Positions 9,692-18,339 of a DNA stretch of 64,000 nucleotides are shown piece after piece. The notes beneath the pieces are model-generated. The model ran no database searches and was not told where the DNA came from. It saw only the letters and a program-made list of their open reading frames with translations. The stretch spans positions 1 to 64,000 of the forward strand of contig JAILGA010000104.1 in NCBI GenBank assembly GCA_024697225.1. The letters run 5' to 3'. The stretch comes from Lachnospiraceae bacterium. Its GTDB lineage: Bacteria; Bacillota; Clostridia; Lachnospirales; Lachnospiraceae. How positions within the stretch are numbered: position 1 is the first letter of the stretch; each line of letters begins with the position of its first letter. Made by a program: the position numbers and the translations under genes.

Positions 9692-10885
9692 CTATACGAT
9701 CGTGATGATATCCAACAGTATATAATGGAATGTGGGATATGACGTATTTGCATTCTCGATATAGCCGCTGTGCAGATCGCAGGTATCCGAGGAGTCCTCG
9801 GGATTGACGCCTATATAATTGCCGCGGAAAACAAATTCCAGATAACCGTTCTTGAACATATCTATAGCTCCGTCCATGACCTCCTGTGTCCCGGGCGCGG
9901 CGACCTGCTGGTTCAGATCTATCATCTCGACCCAGCCTCTCTCAAATCCCGCGGATATATCGGTACCGTGAACACGGCCCGCAACGACCGATTCGATCGC
10001 CTTATCGTTCATAACGGCTTCCACGGCGCCGAGTATATACGGTTCCCAGCAGATTCTTGATGTGATCAGGGATGTACCCGGAGCAACCTCCGACATGCTC
10101 TGATTATATCCCACGAAATAGACGGGTATGTTTTCCTCCGCCGCCTCTTCACAGGCAATAGCCGGGCCGATCGTGTCCGTATGCTGTGAGATTATTACGC
10201 ACCCGTCATCTATCAGCTGTTTTGCAGAGAGTTTTTCCTGGGCATAGCTGCTCCAGGTCTCGGTGTAATGGACCCGCATAACTGCTTTCGGTACTATGGA
10301 TCTGACTCCCAGAAGAAAAGCGGTGTAACCAGAGATAACCTCCGGGGTGGGAAATGCAGCCACAAAGCCCACAACGGCCTGATCTTCGGTGATGAACCCC
10401 TCGGAGATCATCTGGTCGATCTTCATGCCCGCCGCTATACCGCTCACAAAACGTCCCTGATATGCCTCCCCCTTAAATGTGTGATAATTGGCAGGCACAG
10501 TCTGATCGCTCATGTCCATGTATGAAGTCTGACAGAACTGTATATTCGGATATTCCGGCGCGAGTTTGCGCACCAGTTCGCTGTATCCATTGAAAAAGAT
10601 GATGTCACAGCCCCGTCCGGCAAGATCCCTCAGGGGCTCCTCCATCTCGTCGTCAAGTACATTGCTGCAGGTAAGGATCTCCACCTGATCGCCGTATTCC
10701 TTTTCTATCGCGTCCTTTGCCAGAGAAAAGTTGTAGGTGTAGGGAGTGCTTTCATCGTTGTCATAAATGAAACCTATCTTAAGATCGGTCTTCCCTCCTG
10801 TCAGATTCAGATACCTGAAACCGGCAATGAGACAGGCCATTACCGCCAGACACGTCAGCGCAGTTGCCAAATATACCCGCTTCAT
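9692..10885 (-). CDS. BMP-family (PnrA-like) substrate-binding protein
   Basis: N-terminal signal/TM; KIGFIYDNDES, GYSELVRKLAPEYPNIQF, GRFVSGIAAGMK typical of BMP family; 4-nt ATGA overlap with upstream gene. Confidence 0.85.
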   Translation of the reverse strand: MKRVYLATALTCLAVMACLIAGFRYLNLTGGKTDLKIGFIYDNDESTPYTYNFSLAKDAIEKEYGDQVEILTCSNVLDDEMEEPLRDLAGRGCDIIFFNGYSELVRKLAPEYPNIQFCQTSYMDMSDQTVPANYHTFKGEAYQGRFVSGIAAGMKIDQMISEGFITEDQAVVGFVAAFPTPEVISGYTAFLLGVRSIVPKAVMRVHYTETWSSYAQEKLSAKQLIDDGCVIISQHTDTIGPAIACEEAAEENIPVYFVGYNQSMSEVAPGTSLITSRICWEPYILGAVEAVMNDKAIESVVAGRVHGTDISAGFERGWVEMIDLNQQVAAPGTQEVMDGAIDMFKNGYLEFVFRGNYIGVNPEDSSDTCDLHSGYIENANTSYPTFHYILLDIITIV

Positions 10886-13800
10886 ACCCCGGCTCCTTTC
10901 TGCTCATCGGCATCTTTCTTCTCTTCTTCCGGTGTCTTCTTCTCTTCATCTGAAGTCTTTTTCTCTTCATCTGAAGCCTTGTTCTCTTCGTCTAAAGCCT
11001 TCTTCTCTTCCCCCTCCGGCTTTTTGTGCATCTCAGCCTCCTGGATGCGCTTGTCTTCCTCGACACGCCGTGTCAACTCAGCGTCCTGCTTCACGTGCGA
11101 AAGCTCTTCCTTCTTTCTCTCTGCGATCTTGTCCAGATCGATCACGCCCTTGTCCACCAGGCGTAAAAATGCATCCAGCGCATCAGGATCGAACTGGCTC
11201 CCGCGTCCGCGCCTCATCTCGTTCATGACATAATCATTATCCATATGATTTCTGTAAACGCGGTTGGAGGTCATGGCGTCAAATGCGTCCGCCACACCTA
11301 TTATCCTCGCAAAGATGGGTATCTCCTCGCCCTTTAATCCGTCGGGATAGCCGCGCCCGTCATAGCGTTCATGGTGATATCTCGTTCCGTCGACGACATG
11401 CTCTACCAGAGTAAAGTCTTTCAGGATCTCCGCGCCTCTTGTCACATGGGACTTCATCACTGCATACTCCTCGTCGGTCAGTCTTCCGACCTTGTTCAAT
11501 ATCCGGTCAGGTATGCCGATCTTTCCGATATCATGCATCTGAGCGGCTTTTCTGAGACTTGAGAGCGCTTTCCTCTTCTCCCACCACTTAAAACAGCCCA
11601 TCTCCTGCGCTATCAGCACGGAATACTCCGCGACGCTTATGGAATGCTGGTGCGTGCGCACATCCTTGGCATCGACCGCGTTCGCTATAGCCATGACGGT
11701 CTCATTAGCCATATTCAGTTTGATCTGCTGGTTGTTGATAACCCTCTGCACCACGAGCCAGGTGAACCATACGATGATCGCAGAGAGGAGGAACAGCATG
11801 TAAAATGAGAATCCCCTGCGCTCATAGAACTCGCCTTCCTTTACTATCTCGAACTTTCGTTCCTCGAGCACATGTTCCCCGGTGCTGTCCAGGATCGCCA
11901 AATGGAAGGTATAAGTACCTGACGGCAGATTGACGTAGATTATATTGTTCAGGCTGTTCTGCGGCAGTATCGTCCACTGGGTATCATACCCCTCAAGAAC
12001 ATAACCGACTGTGGGCTCCTGTATGGTATAGTTTAATATCTCGGGGCTCAATTCCACGCGGCTGACGCCCTGTCCCACGGTGATGGGGCCCATTCGGGCG
12101 ATGGGCTGCAGCTCGCCGTCCATGCGGACAGAAGCCAGCTGCATGCGGTATGAACGCACATCGCTGTTATACTTATCCACATCGATGATATAGACACCGG
12201 TATCGCAGGGAAGGAAGAGCTCACCGTTCCCGTTGTAATAGTTCCAGGAATTGGCAGTAAGCGAAGTACCCAGACCTCTTCTGGCATCCAGAAGCTCCCA
12301 GGCTATCTCGCCGCCTTCCACCAGTTCGTCGCGCTCGACCACATAGATGCCCGCACTGGACATTACAAACAGCGTATCCTCATCCTTTACCCAGATATCA
12401 TAGTTATTGAAATAAGGGAACTTGTCCAGCACGCGGATCGAACCCCCGGGTTCCAGATAGCACAGGCTGTTGCTGGTGACGATGAACACACCGTCGGATT
12501 TCGGATCCTTGACAGTCCGCAGTATGACACCGCTTGAAAGCCCGTCATCCCTGGTCAGCATCTCTGAGACCTTTCCGTCCTTTAAGATGGCGATGCCGTC
12601 GCCGTCTGTACCCGCAAGGATCGTGCCGTCCCTCATCTCCGTGATGGACAGTATCATGGAATTGATGAGACCGTCCTCGTTGCGTATGGTCTGCGTGATC
12701 TTATGATCCCTTATGTAACTGATCCCGGTATCACCGGCAGCAAGAATAGTGCCGTCCGAGAGTCCCGTAACGATCCTGGCGCGGTTTCCGAAGCTTCCAT
12801 GATCGGCATCGTAGGACCATTCCTCCCCGCTCTCCGAATATTCCATAAGCCCGCTTCCATAGGTACATACCCACAGATGGTTGTTCTCGTCCACATACAT
12901 GCAGCGGATCCGCTTGCCGTCAAGTTCTTCGGTGAGTTTGTTCTGCAGCTGCCTGCGACAGCTTTTGTCAACCACATCAAGACCTTTGTCGGTACCGATG
13001 TAGTAGCAGTCCTGCCAGAATACTATGGTGTTGACAACCCTTCTCTCCATTCCCACGGCACTGTACACATCCTTGAAGGGGGATTTCGCGAGTCTGAGGA
13101 GGCCGAGCCTTGAGGAAGTGAACCAGAGATTGCCCTGATAATCGTAGAGCATATTATCTATGGAATTGTTGAAATCATTGGTGTTCAGTATATGGTATCC
13201 GCCTTTGTCTATGTAGGATACGCCGCTGTCCGTTGAAATAAAGAGAGTTCCGTCGCTCAGATAGTTCAGATTGTTGATGCTGACGACATTCTCGCAGGTC
13301 ATGACATCGAGTTCTTTCAACTCGTCCCCGGAGACATCATAGCTGTATATATGATCAGTCGAGGTGCCGACCATAAGGGTTCCGTCCGGCGCAAAAGCGC
13401 AGCACCTGAAGATCTCCTGTTCGTCAGGCATCGTCAGGGAACATCTGATCTCGCCACCGTCCAGCAGAAACAGCCGGCCGTCGGAGGATATGGTAGCCAC
13501 ATGACCGACCTCATCAGCTGTTATGCTGTCGGCATAATTGATCTCGTCCAGAGTATGCGCTGCCCTGAGACCGTTATTCATCATCAGTATCTGCATGCTG
13601 GCAGTCGTTCCCACGTAGTAATATCCATCCGCCGCCCGCACGATGCAGCGCACTGAATTGGACGGAAGGCCGTCAGACTGATCCAGTACATTAACGACCT
13701 TCTCGCGTATCACGATTGACAGACCGTTGTCATTGGTACCGATCCACAGTCGCCCCTCCTCATCTACATAGAGGCAGTTTACGTTTCTTACGGATTCATA

Positions 13801-14634
13801 GTCGTCAACCCAGCGGAATTCCCGCCCGTTGTAGCGGTACAGTCCCGCATAGGTCCCTATCCACAGCACCCCGTCGTTGGTCTGGGCGATGTCATTGGCC
13901 TCGCCGCAGGGCAGTCCGTTATTGCTGCTGTATACACTCTGAACATAGTCATTGTAATCCGTCGTTGCAGATGCGGCAGCTTTCACCCGCGCCGGTGCGA
14001 GCATGGATATTCCCAGAGATATGATAAGAAGTGCGACAGTACCCGCGGTACCCGCTGCCTTGCCGTCGTTCACTGTCCCGTCCTTTTTGCGGTTCCGGTA
14101 ATACCGGCGAAGCAGGATGACCAGATACACCGCCGCGATAGTCAGCACTTTATCGGCAAATTCAATGGCAAGCTGTCCCATGACGCAGCATATGAAAGGC
14201 GGCCATTCCTTGTCCAGCAGATAAGTGATGACACCGTCGCCCCACTTATTTCCGGTGAAGCCGTTGTCAAAGAACATATCCACAGGCACAGACACGATGA
14301 GTGAAATTATCACGGCCATTGATGCAGTCTTCATAAAGCCGTAAAACTGATCGAACCAGTGCTTCTTAGCGGCAACGCCGATGATGATACCCAGAGCGAC
14401 ACTGGTGATCGCGTAGGCCGCCGAAAGTTTGTTGACCACGCAGTAGGCCAGATTGCCGGTGACACCGACCATGGCGCCGCACACCGGACCCCCGATATAT
14501 GCACAAAGAGCAGTTCCGAAGGAATCGAGCCACAGCGGCAGTTCCAGCCATACAGCCAGAAGCTTTCCGCCCACATTAAGACACAGACATGTCGCCACAA
14601 ACAGAATGATCTTCCAGAGTTTCCATTTCTTCAT
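10882..14634 (-). CDS. Multidomain receptor: ECF-S-like membrane domain + two-component-type beta-propeller + Y_Y_Y-like domain + TM + HD-GYP
   Basis: Repeated DGxLWIGTxxGLxxY propeller motifs; HDIGK and YHHERYDGRGYPDG. Start set at MKKWKLWK with SD GGGAGGAAG (track ORF to 14685). Confidence 0.9.
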   Translation of the reverse strand: MKKWKLWKIILFVATCLCLNVGGKLLAVWLELPLWLDSFGTALCAYIGGPVCGAMVGVTGNLAYCVVNKLSAAYAITSVALGIIIGVAAKKHWFDQFYGFMKTASMAVIISLIVSVPVDMFFDNGFTGNKWGDGVITYLLDKEWPPFICCVMGQLAIEFADKVLTIAAVYLVILLRRYYRNRKKDGTVNDGKAAGTAGTVALLIISLGISMLAPARVKAAASATTDYNDYVQSVYSSNNGLPCGEANDIAQTNDGVLWIGTYAGLYRYNGREFRWVDDYESVRNVNCLYVDEEGRLWIGTNDNGLSIVIREKVVNVLDQSDGLPSNSVRCIVRAADGYYYVGTTASMQILMMNNGLRAAHTLDEINYADSITADEVGHVATISSDGRLFLLDGGEIRCSLTMPDEQEIFRCCAFAPDGTLMVGTSTDHIYSYDVSGDELKELDVMTCENVVSINNLNYLSDGTLFISTDSGVSYIDKGGYHILNTNDFNNSIDNMLYDYQGNLWFTSSRLGLLRLAKSPFKDVYSAVGMERRVVNTIVFWQDCYYIGTDKGLDVVDKSCRRQLQNKLTEELDGKRIRCMYVDENNHLWVCTYGSGLMEYSESGEEWSYDADHGSFGNRARIVTGLSDGTILAAGDTGISYIRDHKITQTIRNEDGLINSMILSITEMRDGTILAGTDGDGIAILKDGKVSEMLTRDDGLSSGVILRTVKDPKSDGVFIVTSNSLCYLEPGGSIRVLDKFPYFNNYDIWVKDEDTLFVMSSAGIYVVERDELVEGGEIAWELLDARRGLGTSLTANSWNYYNGNGELFLPCDTGVYIIDVDKYNSDVRSYRMQLASVRMDGELQPIARMGPITVGQGVSRVELSPEILNYTIQEPTVGYVLEGYDTQWTILPQNSLNNIIYVNLPSGTYTFHLAILDSTGEHVLEERKFEIVKEGEFYERRGFSFYMLFLLSAIIVWFTWLVVQRVINNQQIKLNMANETVMAIANAVDAKDVRTHQHSISVAEYSVLIAQEMGCFKWWEKRKALSSLRKAAQMHDIGKIGIPDRILNKVGRLTDEEYAVMKSHVTRGAEILKDFTLVEHVVDGTRYHHERYDGRGYPDGLKGEEIPIFARIIGVADAFDAMTSNRVYRNHMDNDYVMNEMRRGRGSQFDPDALDAFLRLVDKGVIDLDKIAERKKEELSHVKQDAELTRRVEEDKRIQEAEMHKKPEGEEKKALDEENKASDEEKKTSDEEKKTPEEEKKDADEQKGAGV
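10905..11010 (-). repeat. 21-nt tandem repeat encoding EEKKxxD heptads
   Basis: Five imperfect units of tcttctcttcatctgaagtct; protein EEKKALD-EENKASD-EEKKTSD-EEKKTPE-EEKKDAD. Confidence 0.85.
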
Positions 14635-14703
14635 ATGCCGTGACTTCCTCCCACATAATGCAGGACAATCGCACCAAACAATCATAAAAAAACGCTGATA
14701 ATT

Positions 14704-14732
14704 ATTATAACAAAGAAAGAATACTCTGTAAA
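14704..14732 (-). promoter_or_regulatory. Predicted sigma-A promoter for the propeller/HD-GYP gene
   Basis: Minus strand TTTACA-N17-TATAAT with extended -10 (TGTTATAAT). Confidence 0.65.
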
Positions 14733-14767
14733 ACAGTATATTATTGTGGCTGTAAAAGTACTGTTTT
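14730..14767. promoter_or_regulatory. Inverted repeat in divergent promoter region (putative shared operator)
   Basis: AAAACAGTA (14730-14738) ... TACTGTTTT (14759-14767), perfect 9-bp arms, 20-nt spacer. Confidence 0.55.
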
Positions 14768-14781
14768 CAATGATTGTGTGC

Positions 14782-14787
14782 TATAAT
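14782..14787 (+). promoter_or_regulatory. Predicted extended -10 for the plus-strand HD-GYP gene
   Basis: TGcTATAAT. Confidence 0.5.
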
Positions 14788-14843
14788 ATATTGTTATTTT
14801 TTCACCGTAACCGGCAAAACATCAATTGAGGAAAACGCAGCCG

Positions 14844-16976
14844 ATGAATCACAGCTCAGGATACGCACAACTTAAAAAGCAGAACTTATCGGCACTGTTC
14901 TTCTGTGCTGTCGCTGTCTGCGTGAATCTCCTGGCCGGACTCGCGGTGTCCGCGCTGGGGCTCCCACTGTATATGGACACTCTCGGCAGTATTGTGATGG
15001 CTGCGCTTGGCGGCACACTTCCGGGAGTCCTTGTTGCTTTCTTCACCAATATCATAAAGGGCTTTTACGCACCGACTTCCGTTTTTTACGCCTTTCTCAA
15101 CGTGCTGATCGCATTCTGTGCGGCAAGGCTCGGCCACCGCGGCTATTTCAAACACACCCGCGGCATAGTGGCCTCCATGCTCATATTCACCATGATAGGC
15201 GGGGTATTCGGATCTGTCATCCCCTTGTTCACGGAAGGACCTGCCATAGACAGCAATGCTCTGGGCAGTTTTCTCTATTCCACTGGCATTTTCGGTCCAG
15301 TGGCCGCGCATTTCATATCCTGTTTTCTGACGGATCTGCTTGATAAAGCCATCACGGTCCTTCTGGCAGCCGTTATTATCCGCCTGATACCGGAGAGATT
15401 TTACGATTACTTCAGCCTTAAGGCATGGATGCAGAAGCCCCTTTCCGACGAAAAGGCCTTCACCCACAGAAAGCAGCCCGTGCGTGTGATCTCGATGCAG
15501 GCCAAGTTCACACTCATCCTCAGTATATCCCTGATCGCAGTCTCCGTTATCATCATCACGATAAGCATGCTTATATACCACAGATCCCTTGTGAGCGAAC
15601 ACACAAGGATCGCCAAGGGCGCAGCCGGGATCGCAAAGAGCGTCATCGACGGCGACAGAGTAGATGACTATCTCGAAAGAGGCACCTATGCTCCGGGATA
15701 TAACGAGACAAAGAGGCTCCTTACCGATATCTATGCCGATTCCACCGATATCGCGTTTCTGTATGTATATAAGATAAAGGAAGACGGCATACATGTCGTA
15801 TTTGATGTCGACACTCCCGAGATAGCCGGTGACGCGACAGGCTCTCTCCTTCCTTTTGAAGAAAGATTTCTTCCGTATGTGCCCGCAATGCTTGCCGGCG
15901 AAGAGATCGAGCCCAATATCACAAAAGATGAATACGGATACCTGCTGACAGTATTTCAGCCTGTGTATGACTCCGCCGGAAACTGCGTGTGCTACACGGG
16001 CGTGGATGTGAACATGGCACGGCTCACAGCTATGGAGCGCGGTTTCCTCATCGAGCTGATATCAACATTTATAGGTTTCTTCATCTTCCTCATAGTTGTT
16101 GTGATCTGGCTTACCGAATACATGCTCATCATCCCCATAAACTCACTCACCGAGCGGGTCAACAGATTCGCTGATACCACGGATACTCAGGAGAGCATGG
16201 ATAATAACGCGAGAAAGATAAGAGGGCTCGATATCCACACGGGTGATGAGGTCGAGAAGCTCTATCTCTCCGTGAGCAGGCTGGTCTTGCAGCAGACCGA
16301 ACAGCTCCGCAACATACGCAAGCTTTCCGATTCCACCGCAAAAATGCAGGACGGACTCATCATCACGATGGCGGACATGGTTGAAAACCGCGATTCCGAT
16401 ACGGGTGCACACATCCAGAAAACCGCCGCCTATGTGAAGATAATCGTGGAAGGATTGAAGAAAAAGGGCTACTACACCGAAAAGATCACTCCCAAGTTTA
16501 TCTCGGACGTAGTCCGTTCCGCCCCGCTCCATGATGTAGGAAAGATCAACATCCCCGACGGCGTGCTAAACAAACCCGGTAAGCTTACCGACGAGGAATA
16601 TGCGATCATGAAGACACATACCGTATCCGGAAAGCTAATAATGGAGAATGCCATCGGCACCGTGTCGGGCGAAAACTATCTCAAGGAAGCCAGAAACATG
16701 GCCGCATATCACCACGAGCGCTGGGACGGAAAAGGCTATCCCGAGGGTCTCCACGGCGAGGTAATACCTCTTTCTGCTCGCATAATGGCTGTCGCGGACG
16801 TCTTTGACGCTCTGACCTCACCCAGGATCTATAAACCTGCTTTCCCTCTTGATAAAGCTCTTTCGATCATAGAAGAAGGCAAAGGTACCCAGTTCGACCC
16901 CAAATGCGTGGAGGTCTTTATGGAAAATCTTGACGAAGTAAAGATCATCCTGAGCAAATACAGCCGGGGCATATAA
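14844..16976 (+). CDS. ECF-S-like membrane domain + extracytoplasmic sensor + HD-GYP protein
   Basis: Hydrophobic N-terminus with [13 protein letters not shown]; second TM pair flanking ~150-aa sensor; [11 protein letters not shown] and [14 protein letters not shown]. Start at MNHSSG after AGGA (track ORF from 14826). Confidence 0.9.
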   Translation: MNHSSGYAQLKKQNLSALFFCAVAVCVNLLAGLAVSALGLPLYMDTLGSIVMAALGGTLPGVLVAFFTNIIKGFYAPTSVFYAFLNVLIAFCAARLGHRGYFKHTRGIVASMLIFTMIGGVFGSVIPLFTEGPAIDSNALGSFLYSTGIFGPVAAHFISCFLTDLLDKAITVLLAAVIIRLIPERFYDYFSLKAWMQKPLSDEKAFTHRKQPVRVISMQAKFTLILSISLIAVSVIIITISMLIYHRSLVSEHTRIAKGAAGIAKSVIDGDRVDDYLERGTYAPGYNETKRLLTDIYADSTDIAFLYVYKIKEDGIHVVFDVDTPEIAGDATGSLLPFEERFLPYVPAMLAGEEIEPNITKDEYGYLLTVFQPVYDSAGNCVCYTGVDVNMARLTAMERGFLIELISTFIGFFIFLIVVVIWLTEYMLIIPINSLTERVNRFADTTDTQESMDNNARKIRGLDIHTGDEVEKLYLSVSRLVLQQTEQLRNIRKLSDSTAKMQDGLIITMADMVENRDSDTGAHIQKTAAYVKIIVEGLKKKGYYTEKITPKFISDVVRSAPLHDVGKINIPDGVLNKPGKLTDEEYAIMKTHTVSGKLIMENAIGTVSGENYLKEARNMAAYHHERWDGKGYPEGLHGEVIPLSARIMAVADVFDALTSPRIYKPAFPLDKALSIIEEGKGTQFDPKCVEVFMENLDEVKIILSKYSRGI

Positions 16977-16989
16977 GGGGAGTATATCC

Positions 16990-18312
16990 ATGATCACACA
17001 CGATCTCACGCTGTTAAATATTGCTGTTTTTGTTCTCATAGTCTTTGTGACGGTACTGATCGCATGGCACGTCATCAAAACCACAGTCATACAAAAACAA
17101 TACGATGAGATAAAGAAGGCAAAGGATGACGCTGAGAGCGCCAACTCGGCCAAATCCAGATTCCTTGCCAATATGTCCCACGAGATCCGGACGCCCATCA
17201 ACACCATCATGGGGATGAACGAAATGGCACTCAGAGAGGACGCCTCAGGCGTGCCCAGAGAATACTACACGGCTATGAGAAACTATTCCCTGGATATACG
17301 CAATGCCGCGGAAACACTTTTGTCCCTCATAGATGATGTACTCGATATGTCCAGGATCGAGTCGGGCAAGATGCGTCTTGTCGAACAGGAATATGACACG
17401 CAGAAAATGCTCAGATCCATCGTATCGATGATAAGGATGCGCAGCATAGATAAGGAGCTCACATTTGACGTCAGCGTCGATGAACTCCTTCCGTCCCGCC
17501 TGTACGGGGATCAGGGAAAGATCAGGCAGATCCTGCTGAATCTTCTGACCAACGCCCTCAAATACACCGATATCGGGGGATTCTCGCTGAATGTCTCGAT
17601 GCCGGAAAGGCATGACGACGAATGCCTGCTCAGGTTTTCCGTCAAAGACACCGGAATAGGCATCAGAGAAGAGGATATCGACAAACTCTTCACCGCTTAC
17701 GAGCGCCTTGACGAGGAGAAAAACAGCGATATCCGCGGAACGGGGCTCGGGCTTGACATCTCACGAAGATTTGCGGAACTGATGAACGGCACTCTCACCT
17801 GCGAAAGCGTATACGGAAACGGTTCGGAATTCATACTGACCCTTAAGCAGAAGATCATCGATCCTTCTCCGACAGGTGTTTTCACAGAGCATGATGAAAG
17901 CGCGGCAAACGGCCCCTATGTGCCTCAGTTCATAGCGCCCGATGCCGATATCCTTGTAGTGGACGACACTCCCGTGAATCTGAACATAATCAAAGGTCTG
18001 CTGAAGGCGACGAGAGTATTTGTCACAACCGCATCAAGCGGCGAGGAATGCCTCGAGAAGATAAAGGAGACCAGATTCAACGTCGTTCTCCTCGATTACA
18101 TTATGCCGGGCATGGACGGTCTTGAGACCATAGCTGGGATCCGTGAGATCGACCCCGATCTCCCTGTTTATGCCCTGACTGCCAACTCGGCGAACACTGA
18201 AGACTTCTATATATCCAGGGGATTTACCGGTTATCTCACCAAACCTGTTGACAGCATTGCCCTCGAAAAAGCCATCATGCGGCATCTGCCTGAAGAGATG
18301 ATGGAAAAATGA
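16990..18312 (+). CDS. Hybrid histidine kinase (TM-HisKA-HATPase-REC)
   Basis: H-box [11 protein letters not shown]-box [10 protein letters not shown] boxes DTGIGI/GTGLGL, REC DDTPVN...[11 protein letters not shown]...KP. Confidence 0.95.
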   Translation: MITHDLTLLNIAVFVLIVFVTVLIAWHVIKTTVIQKQYDEIKKAKDDAESANSAKSRFLANMSHEIRTPINTIMGMNEMALREDASGVPREYYTAMRNYSLDIRNAAETLLSLIDDVLDMSRIESGKMRLVEQEYDTQKMLRSIVSMIRMRSIDKELTFDVSVDELLPSRLYGDQGKIRQILLNLLTNALKYTDIGGFSLNVSMPERHDDECLLRFSVKDTGIGIREEDIDKLFTAYERLDEEKNSDIRGTGLGLDISRRFAELMNGTLTCESVYGNGSEFILTLKQKIIDPSPTGVFTEHDESAANGPYVPQFIAPDADILVVDDTPVNLNIIKGLLKATRVFVTTASSGEECLEKIKETRFNVVLLDYIMPGMDGLETIAGIREIDPDLPVYALTANSANTEDFYISRGFTGYLTKPVDSIALEKAIMRHLPEEMMEK

Positions 18313-18339
18313 CGTTTTTGCAAAGGAGATCTTTGCCTT

